Origin: Colias croceus
Lineage: Eukaryota; Arthropoda; Insecta; Lepidoptera; Pieridae
Reading direction: 5' to 3'
Assembly (NCBI RefSeq): GCF_905220415.1
Contig: NC_059542.1
Span: 3,224,001-3,288,000 of the forward strand
Length of the DNA: 64,000 nucleotides
Positions 51,203 to 63,058 of the stretch are shown here, piece after piece (positions within the stretch are counted from its first letter, which is position 1; each line of letters opens with the position of its first letter). The notes under the pieces were generated by a model. The model was not told the origin of the DNA. It searched no databases and saw only the letters and a program-made list of their open reading frames with translations. The position numbers and the translations under genes are program-made.

Positions 51203-52120
51203 ATGCGCCCTAATATATCGATTAACCAGTGCAGCAGTTGTGAATGTTATGAATATGGTATTGTCCCGTTTGATACCTGGACTCCCGAAAGCATTTATCG
51301 CGTCGTAGCTATAACTCTGGGAATGTGTCTATCGACAATCGCGCTGGTGCTGCTATTAGTCACGTCGTTCTTGTTCACACAATGGAGAAAGAATTACAAG
51401 AACCAAGTGCTCATTCAGTTTATGATATCGAGATTTATATACACGCTCCTCAGGTATTGTTATGATGTTCTGAAAATATGCGAGTTTTCTTTTTATTTTC
51501 CGAAATATAGTGAATTAATGATTTTAATTTATACAGAAGCCACAATGACCATCTGGATGTTTATCTTCACTAAACAGATGTATGACAGTTTTGTAAAAGT
51601 CTTCAATTTACGATGTACGAGCATAATAAAAGTCGCTCTCGTTGTTTGGATTGTTCCCTTAGTTGTCGTTATTTTACTTCACTGTGTATGCGTTTTATAT
51701 TTAAAGAAGTTAGTGATGTTTTTAATAATATACTTTGTGCTCATGAGATGGCCATTACTAATAGCTAACGCTATACTTCTCGTGATGGTGCTGAGGGCAA
51801 TTTTAAAAAGGAAAGTCAAGAATACAGATAAAAACTTACGCATTATCACAGTCATGGTGATTCTTTTATTCACTTTCTGTTTTCAACAAGTTATTGCAGA
51901 TATTCATAATATTATGTACATTATACGAAGAAACCACTTTTACACAACCTTATATTTCATTGCTTCAATTGTAACAATATATCATTGCGCCTTTTCTATA
52001 TTTTTTTGGCTATTTGGAAATAAAAGTACGGTAAAATTATGGAAATTAAAAAGAAAGTCAATTAAAAGGCCCTTTGTAGCGTCTGCAATAGTTTCAAGAC
52101 TGGGTACTACTTCTTTTTAA
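51203..52120 (+). CDS. intronless seven-transmembrane receptor-like protein (305 aa)
   Basis: A plasma-membrane protein, probably a receptor. About 34 residues with a CSSCEC cluster precede seven hydrophobic segments, roughly residues 31-58, 66-92, 104-128, 140-166, 168-199, 212-240 and 248-275. The tail is short and basic (KLWKLKRKSIKRPF). The general look (FFWLFGNKSTVKLW after TM7) resembles class B / Methuselah-like receptors, but I could not place it in a subfamily. It lacks a long extracellular domain. Absence of introns suggests a retrogene or an ancestrally single-exon gene. A downstream AATAAA lies at 52354. An upstream in-frame extension is not seen; the ATG context is AAAAATGC. Confidence 0.65.
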   Translation: MRPNISINQCSSCECYEYGIVPFDTWTPESIYRVVAITLGMCLSTIALVLLLVTSFLFTQWRKNYKNQVLIQFMISRFIYTLLRYCYDVLKICEFSFYFPKYSELMILIYTEATMTIWMFIFTKQMYDSFVKVFNLRCTSIIKVALVVWIVPLVVVILLHCVCVLYLKKLVMFLIIYFVLMRWPLLIANAILLVMVLRAILKRKVKNTDKNLRIITVMVILLFTFCFQQVIADIHNIMYIIRRNHFYTTLYFIASIVTIYHCAFSIFFWLFGNKSTVKLWKLKRKSIKRPFVASAIVSRLGTTSF

Positions 52121-52353
52121 AACTTTAAATTTATCATTAAGTCTTCAATATTGTAAAACGATTTTACTTTTATATATTTTTATGCACTTTGCACAATCAA
52201 TATAATATAATGTTGTAACATAAATTACATTAAAAAATGTCTTCTATAATAATTAATCAAGATTCCAGTTTGACGTACCGACGTCCTACGTACGTGCGAC
52301 CCTTGGTGCGACCTATATAATACCTACCTATAATGTAATTAATTAAGTACTTA

Positions 52354-52359
52354 AATAAA
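52354..52359 (+). terminator. AATAAA poly(A) signal
   Basis: About 230 bp after the receptor stop codon; the first AATAAA seen downstream. Confidence 0.5.
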
Positions 52360-52364
52360 GTTAT

Positions 52365-53860
52365 CAAAAATATTATAATGCATTTTTATTTATATACCTT
52401 CTTGTGAAACTAACCTATATCTTAATGTACCTATCATTACAACCTGAACTAAATACATCGATCCCCTAACGTGAAATAAATTGGGCGCAAAATTAGTTCG
52501 AAACGGACCTTCAGTTGGCTGGTTGTTTAACAGGTGATTACGTTCCTACGACCTTGCACTGTAATTCAATTGGTACGACATTAGTTAGATCAACTTGATT
52601 AACGAGACCCCCGGGTTGTTCAGTAAACAGATACATAGGGGAGAAAGGAGAATAATTAGCGCTGCATTGAAAATCAATTCTTGCTTATGTTTAGGCCATT
52701 TAAAGCTTGTTAAGGCGGCAATACGATTGAAACTACAAAGTTACATTCTTTAAATTTACTTGTTTACTGTAATTGTGGTAGGTACCCTACATAAAGAATC
52801 ACCGCGAATAAACTGTTTACAGAATTGTGTATATAGAGTGCCTGGGGGTCTTCACCTCGGATTAGAGTACAAAAAAAATTTGGGTAAACATTGCAATTTA
52901 TAGTTTAAAAAACAATATCCCACATCGATCATATTAATTCATTCACTATAACTGTAATCCGAGGTTATACGGTTTTGAATGCTCCCGCCTCCTCCACTAA
53001 CAGAGTCCATCCCCATTGCTCTCTAGAATGTTATCGTGTGTTTGATACTGCATGGTAATAGATACTTAGTTATTTTTAGGCGATGTATAAATATAATTAT
53101 GTAATACATAATTAAGAAAAGCATACTTTTTCATACATTATCATTATTATATTGAATCCTGTAGTCAGTTTAGAAATGAATAAATAACCTTTCTAAATCA
53201 TTATTTTTATAAGTGAACAGGTACAATGACTTTTTTGTTTTCGTAACATAACTTACCATATCTTATGTTTACTGGAATTTTTAAGAACATAAATATTTAC
53301 AAGTAATTTATGTTTCACACAGCCGGAGGCCCCAAAAAAAACTTCGAATTTACTTATAAACTACATTTAATAACTAAAATGAGACTTTTACATCCGTATC
53401 TGCACGATGCACAGCGGAGTTAAAGAATGAATTATACATTATAATTATAAAGACGTAAGCTTGGATGCTAACTCAGGGAAATCGAACCCACGTTCTATTC
53501 CCGTACGAACGGCGTATTCAGCAGTTTCGTATGAAGCCAGGGCCGTAATTAGTATAATAAATTTTAACCATAAATTTTAAAATCGTGATTGAAAAACATT
53601 TAAAAATCGTAAACTTTTTAATTATTTTTACTATTACAATATACTTCAAGCATTAAGTATTTTTATGAGTTTGAAGAAATGAACAGTGATATTACAATAA
53701 ATCTATATAAATAAATATTTCATTCCAAAATACATTATTATGTATTGGGTACACAGTACACCCAATGTGTGTACCCAATTAAAATTTAAACTACTGAACG
53801 TAAGACGTTGAACCAACTTAGACGCTACAAAAAAAAATGTTCTTAAAGAAAAATAATGCG
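52365..53860. other. intergenic region
   Basis: AT-rich. A B-box-like GGGTTCGATTTCC on the minus strand near 53480 could be a SINE fossil. Nothing else recognised. Confidence 0.4.
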
Positions 53861-53868
53861 TATAAATA
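53861..53868 (+). promoter_or_regulatory. TATA box of P450 gene 1
   Basis: TATAAATA, 66 bp before the start codon. An initiator-like TCATTTG about 30 bp downstream would leave a leader of some 35 nt. Confidence 0.6.
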
Positions 53869-53926
53869 CGAAGTGGTCTGTCTTTTCAAGTCATTTGTCA
53901 CGAAGCGTTAGTGTAGTGTAGTCAAG

Positions 53927-54083
53927 ATGAATTTATTACTTATAGGGGCGGTAGTAGTGTTGTGGTACATGTTGTATAGGTACAGGAGACGCCGGCTGTA
54001 CAAGCTAGCTGATCGCATACCGGCGGTGCCTGCGGATGTTGCAGATTTCCAGTCATTTAATTTTGTGTACAATCTTAAAGATA
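53927..54083 (+). CDS. P450 gene 1 exon 1
   Basis: Membrane anchor and basic stop-transfer region (YRYRRRRLYK). Donor GATA|GTGAGT, phase 1. Confidence 0.88.
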
Positions 54084-57000
54084 GTGAGTACTCATTTCTA
54101 GAGTCTTTCGTGATAGCTCTATTTATTTTTTTTTTGTTCTAATTTTATGTAAAACACTTCAATTGATTTTGTTTTATTGTATATATTCTGGATATTATTG
54201 GATTGTAGAGATAAATTTTAATGTATTTTTATAAGTAACAACAATGCCTACTGGTTAGGCATCCGCCCCGGAATGGCGCGAAGGATGCGGGTTCGAGTCC
54301 CGCCTCGTGATCGAATTTTTTCTATTCTTTATAAATTTAACAATGCCTACATCCGTTAAATATTTTACTTAAGTACGGTAATTTTTTATTTCAAAGAGGA
54401 TTTTTAGCCGCCTCCTTGGCACAGTGGTCAGCGCGTAAGTGTATAGTCGAAGGTTCGATTCCCGATGGAGACAAATTAAAAAATGTCCTAATCTAGCACA
54501 GGATCCTGTTCATCTACTTTTCTGTAAAAAAAAATATCGGTGAAAAGGATACTTATTACATTTGCCACATAACATAATATACCCCAGAACAAATTTAGCG
54601 GGCTTAATTTTGTTCGTTCGTTTCGCAACGATAGTTAAATAAATCAAAAAAATAATCACCGGCGATTTTAATCATAAATATAAAGTCAAAAACTATAATC
54701 TAACTTGTTACATTCATGTATTTCTTATGGTGTCAGTTTCGTCATTCAAGTTATAAGGTCGACGATATTCAAAATAACACAACAAATATATTTTCGCCTA
54801 AACTGGTTATTAATAATTGTAAATGTATGAAAATGTCATTCAAATTTATATTTAAAATATTCTGCCCTTTTTTATGGGTATAATAAATTTTATTAATTTC
54901 AATAAATTATGATAATCTTATTCATATAAATGTTTAAAAATATTGAAGACCAAAATAATCACTAATTTGCTAGATGATTCATTAAGACTAAACCGATACG
55001 CACGTGATACGACTTTTACAACTTGTACAAGCTACGCCATTGATTTTTTTATATTTACTTAGTAGTTAATATTATAATGTGATAGTTAACACAAATTTTT
55101 ATTTTTATTTTTAGCTATCACGGATCAAATCAAGAACGTGTCATATTCTACCCAAAAAATTGGAGGCTTATCTAAAATCTGGGTAGGTCCACTGCTTTAT
55201 GTAGGTAAGTTAAAAAATAAACAATAATTGAATAAATAAATAAATACGCGTAAAAATATAAATCTTAAATATTATGACAGAGTACAATTAAAATTTTCAG
55301 TTGCAACAAATGTGAACGATGTGGAGTATATACTAAAAAATTGCTTAGAAAAAGCGAATATATCGAAATTTTTAAGATACGTTATCGGTAATGCCGGGAT
55401 TTTTGCACCAGGTAATCATTTTAGTGTATTTGTTAAAATGAATATAATATATTTTTAATTTAAATAATAAAAAAATCCAAATATAAACTACTGACTTATT
55501 ATATAAATGTATTTGAAACATAACTTTTATAGGTAATTTTTACGCTTTATTTCAGTGTCAATATGGACGCGACGTAGAAAAGTATTGATAACAGTATTTA
55601 CGCCAAAGATAATTAACAGTTTTATGGATATCCTCATAAAACAGAGTGAGGAGCTAGCGAATCAACTGTATGAACAAAAGGCGGTTGGGAACGGACCGTT
55701 TCTGGCTTGGCCATTTGTGTGCTCCTACACTTTGGATTCTGTTTGCGGTAAATATATTTATTTAATCAAGTTGAAACATTTCATGTTGAGGCCCTCAACT
55801 TCGTTGGTATATTATGATTTTTTATCTAAACTATTCATAAAGAGGAAAGTATTTATATAGTTTAACAATTGTGTGTGTTGAACAACATCTGAAACGATTT
55901 CTATAATTCTTTTACATTTATTAGAAAACGTAATTTTTATAAACAAATGTAATTTTTTTAGTAGGTATTTCAAAGTAATCGTTAATAATTTCTGTTCTGT
56001 TTCAATAGATCAGAAGCTTTTTGTTTATTTATCTTCTGTACTTTTCTACCTTTCGTTCTCACAGAGACAGCTCTCGGCATTCGAATAAACTATCTGCGGA
56101 ATCCCAATAACGCTTTCATGAAGGCTACAGCGGATCTAATGACGATGACTACAGACAGACTGTTTCGGGCATGGTTGTGGCCAGACTGGATGTATAGGTT
56201 TTCACCTCGATCTACCCAGTTCGCTGATGCTTTGAAAATTGTATATGACTTAACTGATGATGTAAGTGTACATAATTTAGATTGAGTTAAAGTACATCTT
56301 CTTATATATAAAAATTAAAAATTAATCGCAAATTGTGTTGGTAAGCGCATAACTCGAGAACGGGTAGACCGATTTCGATAATTCTTTTTTTATTATATTC
56401 CTTGAAGTACGAGAATGGTTCTTATGTAGAGAAAGCGTAAATATTTATCACGGGCGAAGCCGGGGCGGACCGCTAGTTTAATATAAATGTAGCCAAAAAT
56501 TTGCCTTCATATAAGTTTATATTAAGGCAAATGTAGGAATATAATATGAATATGAATACTTCATCTGTAGAGCGTGAAGAAACTTCGTGTTTACAAAATT
56601 GTGAAATAAATAATATACTATAATTTTTCCAGATCATTAGAAAGAAGCGAAAGGAACTCGACAATGTAGAAATAAACTTGGATAATTATGAAACCGTTTT
56701 TGGTAAGTTCTTTCAAGTTATATAAAAAAAGTAATTGCTTTAAAGTAATTCAAATAAATAAAAAAATGAGTCGCTTAGCTTTTTAGTCAAAATTAATATG
56801 CCTCGTTAAGAAAGGTTATAGACGTGCATCTTTAGTTTTACTATTTTCCATAATATGAAAATAGCGTCACGTTTCAATACATTTCCTTCATAATTTGATA
56901 TTTATTTCAGGTCAAGGTCAAAAAGTAAGATGCTTCCTTGAACATTTGATAATTTTATCGAAAAACAATACTGGGCTTAACAATGTAGAACTAAGGGAAG

Positions 57001-58518
57001 AAGTACTTACACTATTGTTCGCTGGATCAGACACTTCATCAATTGTCATTTGCAATACATTAACGTTACTCGCAAAATATCCCAAAGTACAAGAGAAAGT
57101 TTATGAAGAGTAAGTGAATAAGAATTAAATTATAAAACTGTAAAACTTTAGCTATTAAAAACTTCAGTACCCATTTCAAAGCTATCCGAAGATATGTCCA
57201 TAAAAATATACGAGACACTAACATGGTGGAAATAGGTGAAGGCAGGTTTTATGGTATTTCTGTGACGATATTTAGCATTTTAGTTTTCATATTAGTGTTA
57301 TTTAATAGCTCATATTTTTGAACCATTTGACTAAAACCAGCTAAGCAGAATAAAATATATCTGCTTAGCTGGTTATGGCCAAATGATTCGTTCGAAAAAC
57401 ACCAATAACACAATAAAACAAATGAAATAGTTTTAAGCAATATGTATCATCAACAGGTTAAGGGAAGTGTTAGGTGATACTGGTCGTAGTGTAACAAAGG
57501 ATGACCTTAAAGAGGTTAAATATTTGGAGAGAGTAGTCAGAGAATCAATGAGGCTATATCCACCAGCGCCGTTATTAGTGAGACAAACTACTGAGGAAAC
57601 GAAATTACGTAAGTAGTGAAGCAAACCTTGAACTGCAATGTTTACAATATTATAACAATCATACACAAATTTATGGAAAATTTAGAAATAATGCTCACTT
57701 CTGTAATAAATTTAAATTCAGTTATACATAAAAATCATGAAGAACTTAGTAAAAAAATGAGTCACTGTAATGAGTCATTCATTACCTTCAAGCAAAAGAT
57801 ATTATACAATTTTGTGTAACTCCAATTATAGAAGATATAATAGAATTCCCTATAACAGCTTCAGGAGTAACCCTCCCAGCAGACACCGGTGTCATAATGC
57901 CGATTTGGGGAGTCGGCCGCGACAAGGAAGCTTGGGGACCAGACGCAGACTGCTTCAACCCTGATCGATTCCTCCCAGAGAACAAGACTGGACCTTTCCT
58001 GGCGTTTAGCTCAGGCCCACGAAATTGCGTTGGTGAGGACGGATTCTATACTAATTTTAGAAAGAGATTCTTCTTTGAATACTTAAAAACTATTAAACGG
58101 ATCTTTAAACAACTACATAACTATTACACACTATTAACTACTACATCTAAACCGAGTAACATAAGCTATATTTTATTTATCTCGGGTAAGATTGAACGAC
58201 ACCTCTACAAAAGAATGGTTAGATTAATTATTGAATTTTTTTAAGACTACAATGCATTCGCAATCTCTTCTAAAACAAACATATCTGAAACAAGACATAT
58301 TTGAACATAGGTTTAAGATTTTTGAAGTAATTGTAATTTTTATTTCTCCAGGTTACCAATACGCTATGATGTCAGTAAAGTTGGCGCTAATAGCAGTTCT
58401 GCGACGGTACAAAGTGATTGGTGAACAAGAATTGGGACCAGTACCGAACATTAACAACCAATTTAATTTAGTCATGAAGGATAAAGATGGCTACCCCCTG
58501 ACTATGGAAGTCCGATGA
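53927..58518 (+). CDS. cytochrome P450, clan 4 (about 502 aa, 10 exons)
   Basis: A heme monooxygenase anchored in the ER membrane; the substrate is unknown. Exons: 53927-54083, 55115-55204, 55301-55411, 55556-55747, 56065-56261, 56633-56702, 56911-57109, 57457-57608, 57859-58032, 58352-58518; all GT-AG and in phase. It has an N-terminal membrane helix (LLLIGAVVVLWYMLYRY) then RRRRLYKLADRIP. Catalytic landmarks: W-x-RRRK in the C helix (SIWTRRRK), AGSDTSS in the I helix, ESMR in the K helix, FNPDRF, and the heme-binding FSSGPRNCVG. The sequence recalls lepidopteran CYP340/CYP341/CYP4-type proteins; the subfamily was not determined. The usual Pro/Gly-rich hinge after the anchor is degenerate (IPAVPADVADFQ). 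The paralogue at 62061-64000 is convergent. Confidence 0.93.
54252..54338 (+). mobile_element. tRNA-like SINE, copy 3 (5'-truncated)
   Basis: 87 bp from GGTTAGGCATCCGCCCCGGA through B box GGGTTCGAGTCCC to the shared 3' body. AACAATGCCTAC (54240-54251 and 54339-54350) is a clear target duplication. Truncation at the 5' end plus variable duplication is the signature of LINE-driven insertion. It lies in P450 intron 1. Confidence 0.88.
54400..54520 (+). mobile_element. tRNA-derived SINE-like sequence
   Basis: GCCTCCTTGGCACAGTGGTC (A-box-like) and GAAGGTTCGATTCCCGATGG (B box) 40 bp apart. The anticodon arm is not a good fold, so I prefer a SINE to a functional tRNA. Confidence 0.6.
54521..55114 (+). 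other. P450 intron 1, last part
   Basis: AT-rich; acceptor ATTTTTAG; nothing recognised. Confidence 0.5.
55115..55204 (+). CDS. P450 gene 1 exon 2
   Basis: Encodes QKIGGLSKIWVGPLLYV, the beta-1 region of the fold. Phase 1 to phase 1. Confidence 0.88.
55301..55411 (+). CDS. P450 gene 1 exon 3
   Basis: VATNVNDVEYILKN to NAGIFAP, the B-helix and B-C loop part. Phase 1 to phase 1. Confidence 0.88.
55556..55747 (+). CDS. P450 gene 1 exon 4
   Basis: Starts in the C helix with SIWTRRRKVLITVFTPKI; ends at SYTLDSVC. Donor TGCG|GTAAAT. Confidence 0.9.
55748..56064 (+). other. P450 intron 4
   Basis: AT-rich; acceptor TTCTCACAG. No repeat recognised. Confidence 0.5.
56065..56261 (+). CDS. P450 gene 1 exon 5
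   Basis: Contains ETALGI, a clan-4 P450 motif, then a long helical part (FMKATADLMTMTTDRLF). Ends phase 0. Confidence 0.9.
56297..56476 (+). mobile_element. Helitron-like element in P450 intron 5
   Basis: Begins TCTTCTTATATATAAAAATT after an A and ends GGGGCGGACCGCTAG before a T. GC hairpin near the 3' end. Non-coding. Confidence 0.65.
56633..56702 (+). CDS. P450 gene 1 exon 6
   Basis: IIRKKRKELDNVEINLDN, a charged helix before the I helix. Phase 0 to phase 1. Confidence 0.85.
56911..57109 (+). CDS. P450 gene 1 exon 7
   Basis: I-helix exon: ELREEVLTLLFAGSDTSS, with the acid-Thr pair for oxygen activation. 199 bp; the paralogue's exon is 197 bp. Confidence 0.92.
57110..57456 (+). other. P450 intron 7
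   Basis: Contains an imperfect inverted repeat built on ACCAGCTAAGCAGA and TCTGCTTAGCTGGT (about 57337-57375). Otherwise AT-rich. Confidence 0.6.
57457..57608 (+). CDS. P450 gene 1 exon 8
   Basis: K helix with ESMRLYPPAPLLVRQ (ExxR). 152 bp, the same as the paralogue's exon. Confidence 0.92.
57859..58032 (+). CDS. P450 gene 1 exon 9
   Basis: PSGVTLPADTGV, WGPDADCFNPDRFLPE and the heme-thiolate FSSGPRNCVG. The acceptor TATAACAG (57851-57858) was chosen over an alternative at 57830-57831, which would add nine residues. The shorter form matches the paralogue and the usual spacing after the K helix. Confidence 0.85.
58033..58351 (+). other. P450 intron 9
   Basis: AT-rich; open reading frames here are chance. 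Acceptor TTTCTCCAG. Confidence 0.6.
58352..58518 (+). CDS. P450 gene 1 exon 10
   Basis: L helix YQYAMMSVKLALIAVLRRY and the C-terminus ending TMEVR, TGA. 167 bp, the same as the paralogue's last exon. Confidence 0.92.
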
Positions 58519-61500
58519 TGATGCAACAACATTTAAATTAGTAAATTTTTTGTCAGCATAAATGTAGTATATTAATTATTTAAAGTAATTAAAAATGTAT
58601 ATAGTTAATGACTTTTCTTTTTCTCTTCTTTCTATAGTACATAACTATAGAAAGAAGATTCTATTACATAACACTTAGGCGTAAAAACGTAACAGAGTAC
58701 GTATTTGCTAAAAAAATTATAATATACCTATCATCTAAATATTCTTATTCTTCTAAAGTATCTAGTTTATGAATAAGTTGGTCTGCGTTCTGACAATACA
58801 ATATTTCTATAGAAAATAACCCAATAACAATACCAAGATAACATAACCACCACGAAAATAAGTAACTCTATTAATTACAAAATATCCAAAGCCACCTCAA
58901 TATTATTAAATTACTGAAATAACACCTACATTTAGAGTGATTTCAAATATGTAACTAACCCATACTTATCACCTTCAAGTACACCTTCAATTCGCATTCC
59001 CATTGATTTTGAAAAATTATTCGAATGGAAGTTTCTAGAAGTATCAAGATCGTATAGATTATAGATTTCTCACGATCCCCTATCACCGTGACGACGGCTA
59101 GCGGGTCACAGAGATTAACGTTCATCTCACTGCGATTGAACCTAATACGACGCCTGCTATAAATCTGATAGCATTTACTCCATGAAAACTAATACCCCAT
59201 ACTAAAATATATAACAATACGTGGAACCTACCTACTATCTTTGTTTGAATAGGTACGTAAATTGAAAAGGGTTCCGTTCCTAAATAACGGACCTATTGAA
59301 TTAATTGTTTATGGAATAAATTTTATTTCTTTCATATGTTCGTTTAAACTACTAATTTATTATCTGAGACATAAGTGTTAAATAGTAGTATTATAATGGT
59401 ATTAAACTTCATAGACCTATTGGCTATTACTATATTACTGTATATATATTAGTATTTATAAATAATTAATTTACATTTTCGTATTTAATGTAATTACGTC
59501 AAACGTAGGACAATTATTGATGTGTTAATCAAGGTGGCACAAAAGTCTACAACAAAGTGTTGGAGTCGAGACAAAAGGATTAAGTTAAGGATAAATTCAG
59601 GGAAAACGAACCAAAGTGGCAACATAAACCAACTTCTTTTGTTTAATACATATAACTAATATGCCAATTTAGGTCTTGGTTAATAAAATTAATCAAGAGG
59701 TAAAAGGCAAAGAGACTTTATCTTGTAAATTTAGTTTGTCTAATTAAGTCCTTAATAAATGGTGTTTAGTTGAAACCAGTTTTTATGGTTTAAGCTACAG
59801 TAAGTAATTATGTTTATACAAAAAAAAATGATTTACGTAATTTTCATATACTTCTTTAATAATCTTGTCTAAATAACCGAGCCTTAGAAACTAGGTATCT
59901 AATCTAGTTAGGTAATAAACCGTGAATATCGCTCTATTCGGACATAGACAAACGAGCCGATATCGAATAACGTTGGAGCCACATCGCTATCATCTCTCAA
60001 AGCAATTACAAGCCGCCACTTTCGAGTACAAAAGTTTTGAAAATCCGCTTAGCTTCTCGAGATAAACATTGTGTAGCTCTCTCAACAGTGGAAACATTTG
60101 TAACTTTAACTGATGAAGCTTAGTTTATAATTATTTTGCATTGTACATTAATATGTGTGTTTTTTTTTTGTATTTTGCACAAAACTGACTCGTCCAATTT
60201 GTCTACTTTCCAGAATAAATAAGACAGGGATATAAAAGCATTTATAAAAAAAATAAAAACACACTTTTTGATACAATTATGTATAAAAACACATAGATAA
60301 TTATCTTTAATTTACAAACGAAAAAACAAACACGTATTCGAATAGCGTGTATTTTTCCTTCATTGCATTTCTCGATAAAAATAAAAAACGAACGGTTGTA
60401 AAAGTGTACAGCACTGAATGGTTCATTTGTTTTTTTGTCAACAAACCAGATTTTTCCAATTAGCATTCGGTTGTAGCGAAACCCACTCTAGGGCTTAGCG
60501 GAATACATGCAAATGAAGTATTCAAACAATGTTGATTTTAGAACGGACGAACGTATTGTTTTCATTCGGTTGATGTAGTTTTAAAAGCAAATTAATTAAG
60601 TAAATATTATTTTATGACTTCATGAACAAGTAAAGGAAATATCATTTCTTATTTTATATTAGAGCACAATGAATAAACTAAGCCTAACCTAACCTAGCCT
60701 TATAGGTATTATATTTGCGTTACTGCGTAATATATATAAGAAGAAAACGTAGATATCTATAAATCTAAGAAAATAACACTATTTACTTTGTTCCCTTTCA
60801 TGATTCTACCTGTAGGTACCTTATAACACAAACCAAAAGTCACAATCATGAAACTAAAAATGTATAGCAACATTTTACTGTATACATGCAAATGGCCATA
60901 ACTCGTTTGCATAAACTTAGTGCAGCTCTGAACACAGATGATAAATTGTACAATATAACCATCCATTTCATTCCTACTTTGAGTGTAAAAGTTCTGGCCA
61001 TTTGTCATGTCTGAATATTTACGTTCGTATATAAATGTTTTGTTCAACAAAACTCGGAAATGTTTGTTTAAAATATTGGTAAAATTTAATGTTATTAATT
61101 AAAACCGATAATTTCGCAGACTTGTACACATAATTTCAATTTAATTATTGTCAATAACAAATGTAAATAAGGCTTTTACTAATATGTTATGATTTTAATT
61201 AATAAATATTATGTACATACTGCTGCGTAACTTTATGACAATAAAATTCTTCTCCGTCAGATTTAGCTCGATTCACATCAACGCTCTATTGTGTCTAAAA
61301 TTATTACAAACAATGAACATCAATTACAGAAGTTTAAACGCTTCAGGGCTCACAACTAGATCAGCGCTTTTGGTACTAAATCAGTTGAAATGAACAGTTG
61401 GGAAACTAGGAACTAACCGAGATATTTATCGCCTTCCGAGATTCACCAAGTTCGTGACCCGATTCCTTTGCTATAAGCAAATAAAAAGGAAAAATCTTGG

Positions 61501-61895
61501 TGTCATGCTCACCGCTTTAGTCCCAATAAAATTCCCCGTTATAGACCATAACTGTTGAACTAAGAATAGCTAATAAAAGCATAAGACGGTATAAAAATAT
61601 CCATCCAATTAACCTTTTATTAGCCTCGGGAAATGGAAAAACTTAGTTCGTCGTGGTAAGGTCGTGGTGGACCCTGGGGCTTGAAATAAAAGTTTTAATT
61701 GATTGCTTCATGCAATTATCTCAAGACAAGAACAATGGGCGATGGTTGGATAAATATTTTTCATAACTCTATTAGTATTTTCCATTATAAATTTTGCTAA
61801 GTTTTGTGTTAAAATTTGTCGGTTCTTAAGATTCAAATAAGGTCAACGAGGCTTTGAAGATTAACAATAAAATATCAAGTGTACTGACTACAGTT
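58519..61895. other. intergenic region between convergent P450 genes
   Basis: 3.4 kb of AT-rich DNA. A palindrome TTCTATAGTTATGTACTATAG-like pair lies near 58633-58657, 115 bp after the stop of gene 1. No gene or known repeat family recognised. Confidence 0.45.
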
Positions 61896-61901
61896 TATTA
61901 T
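61896..61901 (-). terminator. AATAAA poly(A) signal of P450 gene 2
   Basis: Minus-strand AATAAA (TTTATT on the plus strand) about 160 bp past the stop of gene 2. Confidence 0.5.
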
Positions 61902-62060
61902 ATTTAACATAATATAAACAAAATATGTACATACACACATGAAATTATAAAATATATAGTTTTATACAAACTAACACATAGATATGAATTACCTGCGTAA
62001 AAAATATCTAGTACCTACACTTCAGTACCTTGTAACTATAGGGAAAAAACAAAACAACTT

Positions 62061-62227
62061 TTAACGGTATTCTAGTGCAACTCTATAGCCATCCTTGGCT
62101 TTCATCATAAGAGTGAAGTTACACTCCATGGTTGGAGCAGGGCCGCTTTCCTCTTCACCGACGATTTTGAACCTTCGCAGTATAGCAATAAACGACATTT
62201 TCATTGACATCAAGGCGTATTGGTAAC
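62061..62227 (-). CDS. P450 gene 2 last exon
   Basis: YQYALMSMKMSFIAILRRF to EYR and TAA. Acceptor AAATTTCAG on the minus strand. Confidence 0.88.
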
Positions 62228-62767
62228 CTGAAATTTTCGTTTTTTTTATTCTAATTATCGATATAGCTATTTAAGTGTTAGACGTATAACTTCGGAGGGA
62301 GGAGTTTCGAATACTTAATATGAGCTTTGTAAAAAAAAATCATTTAATAAAAATATGACAATAAGAACAGACAGCGATAACAATAACAAAAAAAAAAAGA
62401 TTTTAAACATATAGAGGATTATGAACACCGTATATTTGCACGCTTTGACCAGTCTACGGTAAGTGGAACTTCGAATGAATACTTCCATATAATATAATAT
62501 AATACTGTTTTGTTGCGCATAATATAATACTATTATTGGGTTCTGGCCATTCCATAATAGGTTAGAAATATAAAAAACATATATTACATAGCTAGAGATT
62601 GTTCCCATAGCTTTTGTCAGTTGACTAAGATAAATGTGTGTTTTTTCCGTACACAGAAAATAAATTATCAGAATCTGTTTTGTGTCCCATAATGAAAACA
62701 GGATCACAACGACTACAATAGTTTTTAGTGTGTGTGTACACACGGAATTATTGAGACAAAATGTTAC
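62228..62767 (-). other. P450 gene 2 intron
   Basis: AT-rich. A long chance ORF across it is not coding. Confidence 0.6.
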
Positions 62768-62944
62768 CGAGGCAATTCCTGGGCCCTGCACTAAAGGGAA
62801 TCGTTGTTGGGCCATTTTCGGTGTCCTCAAGATGTCTTTCAGGTATAAAACAATCAGCATCTGGACCCCAGGACGACGGATCCCGGTTTATTCCGTAAAT
62901 CGATACCAATACACCGGTTTCAGGAGGTAGGATTATACCAGAAG
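62768..62944 (-). CDS. P450 gene 2 heme exon
   Basis: PSGIILPPETGV, INRDPSSWGPDADCF, FSAGPRNCLG. The acceptor TTCTTAACAG is preceded by a T-rich tract, including eleven T's in a row. Confidence 0.88.
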
Positions 62945-63058
62945 CTGTTAAGAAAGAAAAAAAAAAATATTATCGTTTTTGCAAACTAATCTTCGTAAAA
63001 CTATTAAGACAAAGAGGTGTTTAGCATAATATAAAAAATGGGTAAAGCTTATGCTTAC

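Noticed and set aside
54411..54472. Functional tRNA gene
   Set aside because: A and B boxes are present, but acceptor and anticodon stems do not pair well; more likely a SINE head.
62315..62860. 181-codon minus-strand ORF
   Set aside because: It spans the P450 intron in a frame different from the heme exon; a chance ORF in AT-rich DNA.
62768..62970. An apparent nine-residue deletion in the second P450 before the heme exon
   Set aside because: Gene 1 also has the AACAG acceptor, and the shorter form gives normal spacing after the K helix, so both genes most likely use it.
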